Assembly: GCF_900573885.1 (NCBI RefSeq)
Contig: NZ_UPSE01000161.1
Location: 310,001 to 374,000 of the forward strand
Direction: 5' to 3'
From: Pseudomonas viridiflava
GTDB taxonomy: Bacteria; Pseudomonadota; Gammaproteobacteria; Pseudomonadales; Pseudomonadaceae
DNA: 64,000 nucleotides
This document shows, piece by piece, positions 9,922 to 18,316 of the stretch (within the stretch, counting starts at the first letter, position 1; each line of letters starts with the position of its first letter). Position numbers and translations under genes: made by a program. Under the pieces are notes generated by a model. It did not search any database and was not told the DNA's origin. It worked only from the letters and a program-made list of their open reading frames with translations.

Positions 9922-10774
9922 GTACGCCGCCGCCGCTCTGGCGCTCGCCGTGCTGCTGGCCGGCTGTAACGACGACAGCAAACAGGCACTCAGCGAGGTG
10001 CCGGTCGAGCCGTCGGCCACGCTGGTGACCGTGGATAAAACCCCGATCACCCGCGCCCAGCTCGAGCTGACCATCGAGCGCACGCTCGGCGAGTCGGCGC
10101 CGCTGTATGCCAACGAAGAAGTGGAACGCAAGATTCTCGAAAGCCTGGTCAGCAGCCGGGCCATGGCGTTGCTGGCCGAGCGTGAGCTGGATGCCAGCGA
10201 GCGAGAGCAGCTGGAACTGAAAACCCAGGCGTATCGCGAAGAATTGTTGGTGCGCAATTACCTGCAAGCCCACGCCGATCCGCAGCCGATCACCAACGAG
10301 CAAGTGGCCGATTACTACAACCGTCACCAGGACGAGTTTGGTGGCGGCGTCGAAAAAAGCTTCGAAATTATCGCCAGTGACCAGGAACTGGAGCCGGCTC
10401 AGCGTACCGAGCTGATCACCTTGCTTAGCGGCACGCAGGTGCAGAGCAAAGATTGGCAGAAACTGGTGGCCGACTGGCGTCAGGCCGGCAAGCCGCTGCA
10501 GTACCGGCAGAGCCGGCTGAAGCTCGACCTGCTGGAACAACCGCTGCGCAGCCTGGTGGAACCCACCGCGGCCGGCAGTATTGCGCCGTTGTATGTGGAC
10601 GGCCAGTTGATGCTGGTGCGCGTGACCGCCGTGCAGCAGTTGCCGGCAAAACCGCTGGCTGAGGTGAGCGGGGCGATTCGCGAAAAACTGGCACCGCAAG
10701 CGCTGAAACAGGCAGTTAAAAGCCTGAGCAGCGAGGCGTTGAAAGGCGTGGATGTGCAGTACAGCTCGCACTAG
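9899..10774 (+). CDS. SurA-like lipoprotein with degenerate rotamase region
   Basis: 291 aa from GTG at 9899; GTG at 9908 is also possible. Lipobox LLAGC gives lipid-Cys23. Residues about 35-140 resemble the helical SurA/EpsD N-terminal chaperone domain (VTVDKTPITRAQLE, then the helical stretch to YYNRHQDEF). The following part has the length of a parvulin domain, but I cannot find the GGDLGW or GFHIVK signatures, so isomerase activity is doubtful. It probably arose by duplication of the preceding gene and may act as a holdase or substrate adaptor. The 23-bp overlap suggests translational coupling with the upstream isomerase. Sixty bases separate it from the next giant gene. Confidence 0.75.
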   Translation: MKTVHPAKYAAAALALAVLLAGCNDDSKQALSEVPVEPSATLVTVDKTPITRAQLELTIERTLGESAPLYANEEVERKILESLVSSRAMALLAERELDASEREQLELKTQAYREELLVRNYLQAHADPQPITNEQVADYYNRHQDEFGGGVEKSFEIIASDQELEPAQRTELITLLSGTQVQSKDWQKLVADWRQAGKPLQYRQSRLKLDLLEQPLRSLVEPTAAGSIAPLYVDGQLMLVRVTAVQQLPAKPLAEVSGAIREKLAPQALKQAVKSLSSEALKGVDVQYSSH

Positions 10775-10834
10775 ACGAGCAACACCTGGGCCTGGCGCGT
10801 AGCCGGCAACTTTCAAGGACAGCGGTAGGCAAGG

Positions 10835-13800
10835 ATGAACGTTATGGGGATGCTCGGGGGCAAGCGCGCAAGTGGCCGACTATTGGTTGGCCTGCTGTGC
10901 CTGAGCGCGGCCGCTGCGCACGCCGCCGACTCGTGCCGGGCGGTATTCAGCTCCGGTCTGCAAACCCATGGCACTGGCGGCACCAATTTCCAGTGGGGCG
11001 GCCAGCTCGCCGACAACCCCAGCCTTTCGCTAGACACTCTCAAAGTTCAAAGCGCGTTCGCCTCGCCCAGCTGCGGCAGCAAAAACTGCACCGCCAGCGG
11101 CCAGGCGGCCGGCGATTTGCTCACCCTGAAATTGCCCACCGTCAGCGGCCAGTACGACCTGCGCCTGGGCTACCTGGGCAATGGCGAAGCCGGCGGCGAC
11201 GAAGTAAACCGCTACCGCACCATCGAGCTGGAAAGCGCCGCCACCCTCAGCTTTAACCCGCGTCATCAGGCCTATTACATCGAGCGCCTGAGCCTTGGCT
11301 ATGGCGCCAAGGTCACCCTGGCGCCGGGCCGTTACTGGATCGGTCAGCTGGACATGGCCAGCAACAGCCAACTGCGCGTGGCCAGCGGCACCGCAAAAAT
11401 CATGGTCGGCAGCGCCGTGAGCCTGCCGTATCAGGCACGCATCAACGCCGGTGATGACGGCAGCGGGCGCCCGGAAGGGCTGCAACTGTTTGTGCGTGGC
11501 AACGTGGTGCAGGAATCGGCCAGCGTTATCAACGGCCTGGTGTATGCCGAGGGCGAATACCGCTCGGCCTTTGCCGCACGGCTGACCGGCGCCCTGAATG
11601 CCCGCAGCGTTGACGTTGGCAGTGCCGCGCGCATCGAAACGCGCATGGCCGCCATCAATAGCGCCAGCTGGAATACCCAGTGCCAGGAACGCGCGGACCT
11701 CGACGGCGACGGCATCCTCGACCTGCTCGACGACGACACTGACGGCGACAGCTACGACGACGAGCGCGAGCGCGTCGCCGGCAGTAACCCGCTCAATGCG
11801 CAAAGTATTCCCACTGTGGCGCCGCCGGCCGTGCAGCCGAGCCTGTGCGTAGCGTCCTTTGCCAAAGGCCTGCAAACCCACGGCAGCGGCGGGCGTATCA
11901 GCTTTGCCCTGAACGCCCAGTTGCGCGATGCGCCGTCGGCGTATCTGGCCACCAACCGCGTCGACAACAGCTTTGCCTCCAGCGTGCGCAGCTGCGGCAC
12001 GCAAGATTGCCAAGCGAGCTTCAGCCCTGCGCAAGTGCCGGCCATGCCGAGCTTCCGTGCCACCAGCAGCACCTTCAAACAAGACGTCGCCTACGCCGGC
12101 AACCTGACCCTGGATGGCAGCCGCAAAGAGTGGCAGCGCCTCAACGTCAACGGCACGGCCAAGGTGCGTTTCAACGTGGCCGGTGAATACCTGCTCAAAG
12201 AGCTGGAACTGGGCTACCGCAGCAACTTGGAATTGGCGCCGGGTGATTACTGGATCGACAAACTGACCCTGGGCAGCGAGTCGAAAATTACGCCGATTGG
12301 TACCGGCACCGTGCGCCTGCACGTGCTGAAAAACCTCGAACTGCCCTGGTTGGCGCTGATGAATGCCACGGCCTACGAAACCCCCGGCGATGCCTCGCGC
12401 CTGCTGGTGCTGGCCGAAGGCAACGTCACCCTTGGCTCCAACGCCACCCTGGCCGGTTTCGTCTACGCCAAAGGCAGCATCACTCAGCAATACGCTTCGC
12501 GGCTTTACGGCGGCGCGGTGGCCAGCAATGTCACGCTCGACACCCTGGCGCGCACCACCCATAACGCGGCGCAACTGAGCAAGGTCGACTTCGGTTTGCT
12601 GTGCGACCTGGATGGCGACGGCATCGGCGACAACACCGACCCTGACCGCGACGGCGACGGCATTTCCAACGACTACGAAGAGCAAGTCGGCACCAACCCC
12701 AACGACGCCAGCAGCGTGCCGCCCGACATGGACCGCGACGGCATTCCCGACGCCGTTGACAGCGACCGTGACGGCGACGGCGCGGCGAATGACGTTGACG
12801 CCTTCCCCAACGACCCCAGCGAAAGCAAAGACCTCGACGGCGACGGTATCGGCGATAACAAAGACTCGGACCGCGACGGCGACGGCATTTCCAACGACTA
12901 CGAAACCCAGTTGGGCACCAATCCCAACGACAAGAACAGCGTGCCGCCCGACTTGGACCGCGACGGTATTCCCGACGCCCTGGACGGCGACCGTGACGGC
13001 GATGGCGTGGCCAACGACGTGGATGCATTCCCCAACGATGCGGCCGAGAGCAAAGACCTCGACGGCGACGGCATTGGCGACAACGCTGACCTCGACCGTG
13101 ACGGCGACGGTATTTCCAACGCCTACGAAACCCAACTGGGCACCGACCCGAACGACAAAGCCAGCGTACCGCCGGACTTGGACCGCGACGGCATTCCCGA
13201 CCCGCTCGACTTCGACCGCGACGGCGATGGCGTAGACAACGACAAAGACGCCTTCCCCAACGACCCGCGCGAAAGCCGCGACCTGGACGGCGACGGCATT
13301 GGCGACAACGCCGACCTCGACCGCGACGGCGACGGCATCTCCAACGACTACGAAGTACAGGCCGGCAGCAACCCGGACGACCGGACCAGCGTGCCTGCCG
13401 ACCTCGACAAAGACGGCATTCCTGACGCGCTGGACAGCGACCGTGACGGCGACGGCGTGGCTAACGACGTCGATGCCTTCCCCAACGACCCGACTGAAAG
13501 CCGCGACCTCGATGGCGACGGCATCGGCGACAGCAAAGACCCGGACCGCGACGGCGACGGCATTTCCAACGACTACGAAGTGCAAGCCGGCACCAATCCG
13601 GACGACAAAACCAGCGTGCCCGCCGACCTCGACAAAGACGGCATTCCCGACGCCGTGGACGACGACCGCGACGGTGACGGCGTGGCCAACACTGTCGACG
13701 CGTTCCCGAATGACCCGAGCGAAAGCAAAGACCTCGACGGCGACGGCATCGGCGACAACAAAGACGCCGACCGCGATGGCGACGGCGTGTCCAACGACTA

Positions 13801-16800
13801 CGAAGTTCAACTGGGCACCAACCCGGACGACAAAGCCAGCGTGCCGGCCGACCTCGACAAAGACGGCATTCCCGATGCGCTGGATGACGACCGCGACGGC
13901 GACGGCGTGGCCAACGACGCAGACGCGTTCCCCAACGATGCAGCCGAGAGCAAAGACCTCGACGGCGACGGCATTGGCGACAACGCCGACATCGACCGCG
14001 ATGGCGATGGCATTTCCAACGACTACGAAACCCAGGTCGGCACAGACCCGAACGACAAGGCCAGCGCGCCGCCGGACCTCGACAAAGACGGCATCCCCGA
14101 CAGCCTCGACAGCGACCGTGACGGCGACGGCGTAGCCAACGACGCCGATGCGTTCCCGGACAACGCCAGCGAGAGCAAAGACCTCGACAGCGACGGCATT
14201 GGCGACAACGCCGATACCGACCGCGACGGAGACGGCATTTCCAACGACTACGAAACCCAGGCCGGCACCGACCCGAACGACAAAACCAGCACCCCGCCAG
14301 ACCTGGACAAAGACGGCATTCCCGACAGCCTCGACGATGACCGCGACGGCGACGGCGTGCGCAACCCCGACGACCTGTTCCCCGATAACCCTGCCGAGGC
14401 AAAAGATCAGGACGGCGACGGCATTGGCGACAACGCCGACACCGACCGCGACGGCGATGGTATTTCCAACGACTACGAAATTCAGCTGGGCACCAACCCC
14501 GACGATAAAACCAGCGTGCCGGCCGACTTCGACAAAGACGGCATTCCCGACGCGCTCGACAGCGACCGTGACGGTGATGGCGTAGCCAACGAGCAAGACG
14601 CACTGCCCGATGATCCAAGCGAAACCCGCGACCAGGACGGCGACGGTATCGGCGACAACAAAGATGCCGACCGCGATGGCGACGGCATCTCCAACGACTA
14701 CGAAATTCAGGTCGGCACCAACCCGGACGACAAGGCCAGCGTGCCTGCCGACCTGGATAAAGACGGCATCCCCGACAGCCTCGACAGCGACCGTGACGGC
14801 GATGGCGTGGCCAACGAGGCCGACGCCTTCCCAGACAACGCCAGCGAAAGCCGCGACCTCGACGGCGACGGCATTGGCGACAACGCCGACACCGACCGCG
14901 ATGGCGACGGTATTTCCAACGACTACGAAACCCAGGCCGGCACCGACCCGAACGACAAAACCAGCACGCCGCCAGATCTCGACAAAGACGGCATTCCCGA
15001 CAGCCTCGACAGCGACCGTGATGGTGACGGTGTAGCCAACGACGCCGATGCCTTCCCCGACAACGCCAGCGAAAGCAAAGACCTAGACGGCGACGGCATT
15101 GGCGATAACGCCGATACCGACCGCGATGGCGACGGTATTTCCAACGACTACGAAACCCAGGCCGGCACCGACCCGAACGACAAAACCAGCGTGCCCGCCG
15201 ACCTCGACAAAGACGGCATTCCCGACAGCCTCGACAGCGATATCGATGGCGACGGCGTGCCCAATGCCCAGGACGCGTTCCCCAACGACCCGACTGAAAG
15301 CAAAGACCTCGACGGCGACGGCATCGGCGACAGCAAAGACCCGGACCGCGACGGCGACGGCATCTCCAACGACTACGAAGTGCAAGCCGGTACCAACCCG
15401 GACGACAAGACCAGCGTGCCCGCTGACCTCGACAAAGACGGTATTCCCGACAGCCTGGACAGCGACCGTGACGGCGACGGCGTGGCCAATGACGCCGACG
15501 CCTTCCCCAACGACCCAACGGAAACCCGCGACCTCGACAAAGACGGCATCGGCGACAACAAAGACCCGGACCGTGACGGCGATGGCGTCAGCAACGCAGA
15601 CGAAGTGGCAGCCGGCACAGACCCCGACGACGCCACCAGCTTCCCGGACCGTGTAGCGCCCGTGGTGACCATCGAAGGCGCCGACAACGCCAGCGTCAGC
15701 GAAGACAGTATCGCCTTGCGCGGTACCGCTACAGACGCCGGCGTTGGCGTGGCGCGTCTGGAATTCACCTCCGACCGCTTCGCCACCAGCCGCTTTGCCG
15801 TCACCCTGCAAGGCAGCAGCTGGACCGCCACCGTGCCGCTGCTGGAAGGCGCGAACACGCTTACGTTCACCGCCTTCGACAAAGCCGGTAATCAGGCCAG
15901 CGTGGTACGCCACGTCGAGCGCGTTGCGGTGTCCAGCGACATCGGCTTGACCATCGACTACCCGAGCGCTGGCACCACCGTCAAAGACGCCACCGTGGTG
16001 GTGCGCGGCGTGCTGCGTAGCGACAAGGCCGCGCAGCGCATGGAAGTGCTGATCAACGGCCAGGCCGCGAGCCTGACCGCCACCAGTCAGGTCACCGAAT
16101 TCGCCTACCAATCAGCGCCCATCAACCTGCAAGTCGGCCCCAACACCCTGGTGGTTCAGGCCTGGGTCGACCAACGCAGCACCCAGCGCAGCGTCTTGGT
16201 CACCTACCAGCCCGCGCAAACCACCTTCAAACCGCCACGCTTCGACAGCCTGAGCCCGGCCAGCGGCAGCCTGTTGCCCGGCAATGGTTTCGTGTTGCGC
16301 GGCCAGGTGTACGCCGAAGCCGGTCTGGACAGCGTGCGCCTCAACGGTCGCAACCTGCTGCTGCGCGAAGCCGGCACGCAACTGCTCGAGCTCAAAGAAA
16401 CCCTTGGCGTGCCGGTCGGCCACTCCAGCTACAGCGTCGAGCTGCTAGCCCGCGACCGAAGCGGCCAGGAAACCCGCCAAACCCTAAGCTGGCAGCTCGA
16501 CCAGACCGCACCGGTGATTCAGCTCGACACGCCACTGGTGGGATTGCCCGCCGAAAACCGCGTGAGCGAGCACCCGTTCCCGGTCAAAGGCACCCTGCGT
16601 GAAGCCAACCCCGGCAGCTTCCAAATCAACGGCAGCGACGTAACCCTGGAACCCGGCGCCAGCGCCGGGGAATTCCGCTTCGCCACCAGCCTGAGCCTGC
16701 CCTTGGGCAAAAGCGTGGAACTGACCCTGGAAGCGCGCGACCAGGCCGGCAATCTGACCCGTCAGGCCTACAGCCTGGAGCTCAACAGCCAGGCCGCCAT

Positions 16801-18292
16801 TAACTGGGTCATCCCCACCGAAGGCACCGAACTGCTCAACCTCGGCGAGCCGATCAGCCTGGAAGTGGCCGCACGTATCGAAGACCTCAGCGGCCAACTG
16901 TTCCCGCGCGCCCTGTTGCTGGGCAGCAACGGCGACACCCTCGCCGACGCCGCCCTCACCGGCGACACCACGCTGAAAAGTGCCAACCTGCAAGTGCCGG
17001 CCGCTGCCGGCCAATACCGCCTGCTCGCCGTGCTGCAAAACAGCAGCGGGCAAGTGGTGGCGCAGAGCAGCCGCAGCATCACCGTGGTCACCCCGCAGCA
17101 AGTGCCCGTCGCCCTGGAGCGTATCGAACCGGCCAGCGGCGAGCGCAACGCCAACCCCAACGACTTCATCAGCCTGTACTTCAACCAGGCCATCGACATC
17201 AGCAAGCTGCAGCTGAAAGTCTTCGAAACCGCCCACGGCAAAACCTACGTCGATCTCGACGGCCTCGGCACCAGCGAGCTGCAAGCCCAGGGCTACCAAC
17301 TGATCGACGTCAACCGCGACTACCTGCCCGTGGCCGGCAACCTCGCCGAACTGCCCGGCAGCCAGGTGGTGGCCTTCTACCCAAGCCAAGACCTGGCCTA
17401 CAACGCCGAGGTGTCGGTGGAAGTGACCTACGACGGCCAGGAACTCAGCCGCATTCGCTACCACACGCGCCCGCTGCCGACCTTTATCAGCGGCGTGGTC
17501 ATGGATCAGTTGCAGCAACCGGTAGCCGGCGTGCAAGTGCGCATCGACGAACTCGACCGCAGCGTGCAAACCAACGGCGACGGCGCCTTCAACTTCGGCT
17601 TCGGCGACAGCGCCGCGCAAAACATTCCCGCCGGGCGCTACAGCCTGCAACTCAACCCCGGCCAGAGCGTGCGCAGCTACGGCAGCGACAGCCGCACCAT
17701 CAGCGTTCAGGACGGCGTGCTCAACGAACTCGGCCAACTGCAACTGGCCCAGCTCAACACCACGCTGCCCTACGTACCGGTCAAAGGCGGCAGCCAACTG
17801 AGCCTGCTCAGCGGCGAACTCAAACTCGACCTCAGCAACGCCAAACTGCAATTCCCCGACGGCCGCCAGGAAGGCGACCTTCACGTGCAAATGCTCCAGT
17901 TCAGCGAGCTGGCCTACCCCGTCGACCCGATGGCATTGCCCTACTGGATGTACGCCCTGCAACCGGCCGGCGTAAGCGTGCAAGGCAGCATCGGTGTAGA
18001 CCTCGCCGCCCTGAAACTGGCCGACAGCTACGACTACCTGCCCGAAAACGGCGCCTACGTCGTGATGGTTGGCCTGGACCGCGCGGCAGGCCGCGTAGTG
18101 CCCGTCGGCGTCGGCCAGATCGACAACCTGCGCATCCGCAGCAAAGGCCCGCTGGAACCCGGCAACCTCGACCTGTTCGGCTTCGCCCTCGCCGGCATCG
18201 AAGCCCAACCCGCCCTCAAGGCTTACGCCGACGGGCAAATGAATTTGCGCCAGCTGCAAGCTGAGCTTTATCGACTGAGTAAGAGCCGCTGA
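10835..18292 (+). CDS. Giant exported TSP3-repeat protein with duplicated N-terminal module
   Basis: 2485 aa with a clear Sec signal peptide (hydrophobic core LLVGLLCLSAAAAHA, cleavage near residue 30). Two homologous beta-rich modules of about 250 aa follow (nt about 10930-11690 and 11830-12600), each opening with a short Cys-containing segment and the shared words GLQTHG and LAPG.YWI. Then comes an array of 13 complete and one partial 75-residue calcium-binding units (nt 12605-15649), several Ig-like domains (about 15655-17100), a Big_5-like domain with EPASGERNANPNDFI (about 17104-17470), a carboxypeptidase-regulatory-like domain (about 17480-17740) and a C-terminal beta region. No sorting signal or beta-barrel is evident. 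A rigid calcium-loaded stalk is the likely mechanical role of the array. Function is unknown; secretion by the neighbouring T2SS is inferred. Confidence 0.85.
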   Translation: MNVMGMLGGKRASGRLLVGLLCLSAAAAHAADSCRAVFSSGLQTHGTGGTNFQWGGQLADNPSLSLDTLKVQSAFASPSCGSKNCTASGQAAGDLLTLKLPTVSGQYDLRLGYLGNGEAGGDEVNRYRTIELESAATLSFNPRHQAYYIERLSLGYGAKVTLAPGRYWIGQLDMASNSQLRVASGTAKIMVGSAVSLPYQARINAGDDGSGRPEGLQLFVRGNVVQESASVINGLVYAEGEYRSAFAARLTGALNARSVDVGSAARIETRMAAINSASWNTQCQERADLDGDGILDLLDDDTDGDSYDDERERVAGSNPLNAQSIPTVAPPAVQPSLCVASFAKGLQTHGSGGRISFALNAQLRDAPSAYLATNRVDNSFASSVRSCGTQDCQASFSPAQVPAMPSFRATSSTFKQDVAYAGNLTLDGSRKEWQRLNVNGTAKVRFNVAGEYLLKELELGYRSNLELAPGDYWIDKLTLGSESKITPIGTGTVRLHVLKNLELPWLALMNATAYETPGDASRLLVLAEGNVTLGSNATLAGFVYAKGSITQQYASRLYGGAVASNVTLDTLARTTHNAAQLSKVDFGLLCDLDGDGIGDNTDPDRDGDGISNDYEEQVGTNPNDASSVPPDMDRDGIPDAVDSDRDGDGAANDVDAFPNDPSESKDLDGDGIGDNKDSDRDGDGISNDYETQLGTNPNDKNSVPPDLDRDGIPDALDGDRDGDGVANDVDAFPNDAAESKDLDGDGIGDNADLDRDGDGISNAYETQLGTDPNDKASVPPDLDRDGIPDPLDFDRDGDGVDNDKDAFPNDPRESRDLDGDGIGDNADLDRDGDGISNDYEVQAGSNPDDRTSVPADLDKDGIPDALDSDRDGDGVANDVDAFPNDPTESRDLDGDGIGDSKDPDRDGDGISNDYEVQAGTNPDDKTSVPADLDKDGIPDAVDDDRDGDGVANTVDAFPNDPSESKDLDGDGIGDNKDADRDGDGVSNDYEVQLGTNPDDKASVPADLDKDGIPDALDDDRDGDGVANDADAFPNDAAESKDLDGDGIGDNADIDRDGDGISNDYETQVGTDPNDKASAPPDLDKDGIPDSLDSDRDGDGVANDADAFPDNASESKDLDSDGIGDNADTDRDGDGISNDYETQAGTDPNDKTSTPPDLDKDGIPDSLDDDRDGDGVRNPDDLFPDNPAEAKDQDGDGIGDNADTDRDGDGISNDYEIQLGTNPDDKTSVPADFDKDGIPDALDSDRDGDGVANEQDALPDDPSETRDQDGDGIGDNKDADRDGDGISNDYEIQVGTNPDDKASVPADLDKDGIPDSLDSDRDGDGVANEADAFPDNASESRDLDGDGIGDNADTDRDGDGISNDYETQAGTDPNDKTSTPPDLDKDGIPDSLDSDRDGDGVANDADAFPDNASESKDLDGDGIGDNADTDRDGDGISNDYETQAGTDPNDKTSVPADLDKDGIPDSLDSDIDGDGVPNAQDAFPNDPTESKDLDGDGIGDSKDPDRDGDGISNDYEVQAGTNPDDKTSVPADLDKDGIPDSLDSDRDGDGVANDADAFPNDPTETRDLDKDGIGDNKDPDRDGDGVSNADEVAAGTDPDDATSFPDRVAPVVTIEGADNASVSEDSIALRGTATDAGVGVARLEFTSDRFATSRFAVTLQGSSWTATVPLLEGANTLTFTAFDKAGNQASVVRHVERVAVSSDIGLTIDYPSAGTTVKDATVVVRGVLRSDKAAQRMEVLINGQAASLTATSQVTEFAYQSAPINLQVGPNTLVVQAWVDQRSTQRSVLVTYQPAQTTFKPPRFDSLSPASGSLLPGNGFVLRGQVYAEAGLDSVRLNGRNLLLREAGTQLLELKETLGVPVGHSSYSVELLARDRSGQETRQTLSWQLDQTAPVIQLDTPLVGLPAENRVSEHPFPVKGTLREANPGSFQINGSDVTLEPGASAGEFRFATSLSLPLGKSVELTLEARDQAGNLTRQAYSLELNSQAAINWVIPTEGTELLNLGEPISLEVAARIEDLSGQLFPRALLLGSNGDTLADAALTGDTTLKSANLQVPAAAGQYRLLAVLQNSSGQVVAQSSRSITVVTPQQVPVALERIEPASGERNANPNDFISLYFNQAIDISKLQLKVFETAHGKTYVDLDGLGTSELQAQGYQLIDVNRDYLPVAGNLAELPGSQVVAFYPSQDLAYNAEVSVEVTYDGQELSRIRYHTRPLPTFISGVVMDQLQQPVAGVQVRIDELDRSVQTNGDGAFNFGFGDSAAQNIPAGRYSLQLNPGQSVRSYGSDSRTISVQDGVLNELGQLQLAQLNTTLPYVPVKGGSQLSLLSGELKLDLSNAKLQFPDGRQEGDLHVQMLQFSELAYPVDPMALPYWMYALQPAGVSVQGSIGVDLAALKLADSYDYLPENGAYVVMVGLDRAAGRVVPVGVGQIDNLRIRSKGPLEPGNLDLFGFALAGIEAQPALKAYADGQMNLRQLQAELYRLSKSR
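12605..15649 (+). repeat. 225-bp in-frame tandem repeat array (13 full units plus one partial)
   Basis: Each 225-bp unit encodes 75 residues made of two related halves, DLDGDGIGDNAD.DRDGDG and DLDKDGIPDSLDSDRDGDG, followed by a DAFPND-type spacer. Units begin at 12605 and every 225 bp thereafter; the fourteenth begins at 15530 and stops after about 40 codons. Unit length does not vary at all, and neighbouring units are very similar at DNA level, which suggests recent amplification and possible copy-number change by recombination. Each unit offers about four calcium-binding DxDxDG loops. Confidence 0.95.
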
Positions 18293-18316
18293 GGCGGGTC
18301 AAGGAACTACAGACAG

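Noticed and set aside
11030..14596. A 1188-codon open frame on the minus strand, and many 70-75-codon antisense frames every 225 bp
   Set aside because: They are the antisense of the GC-rich TSP3 repeats; the plus frame has a signal peptide and recognisable calcium-binding motifs.
12605..15649. A CRISPR or satellite reading of the 225-bp repeats
   Set aside because: Units are adjacent without spacers, all in frame, and encode a known calcium-binding pattern.
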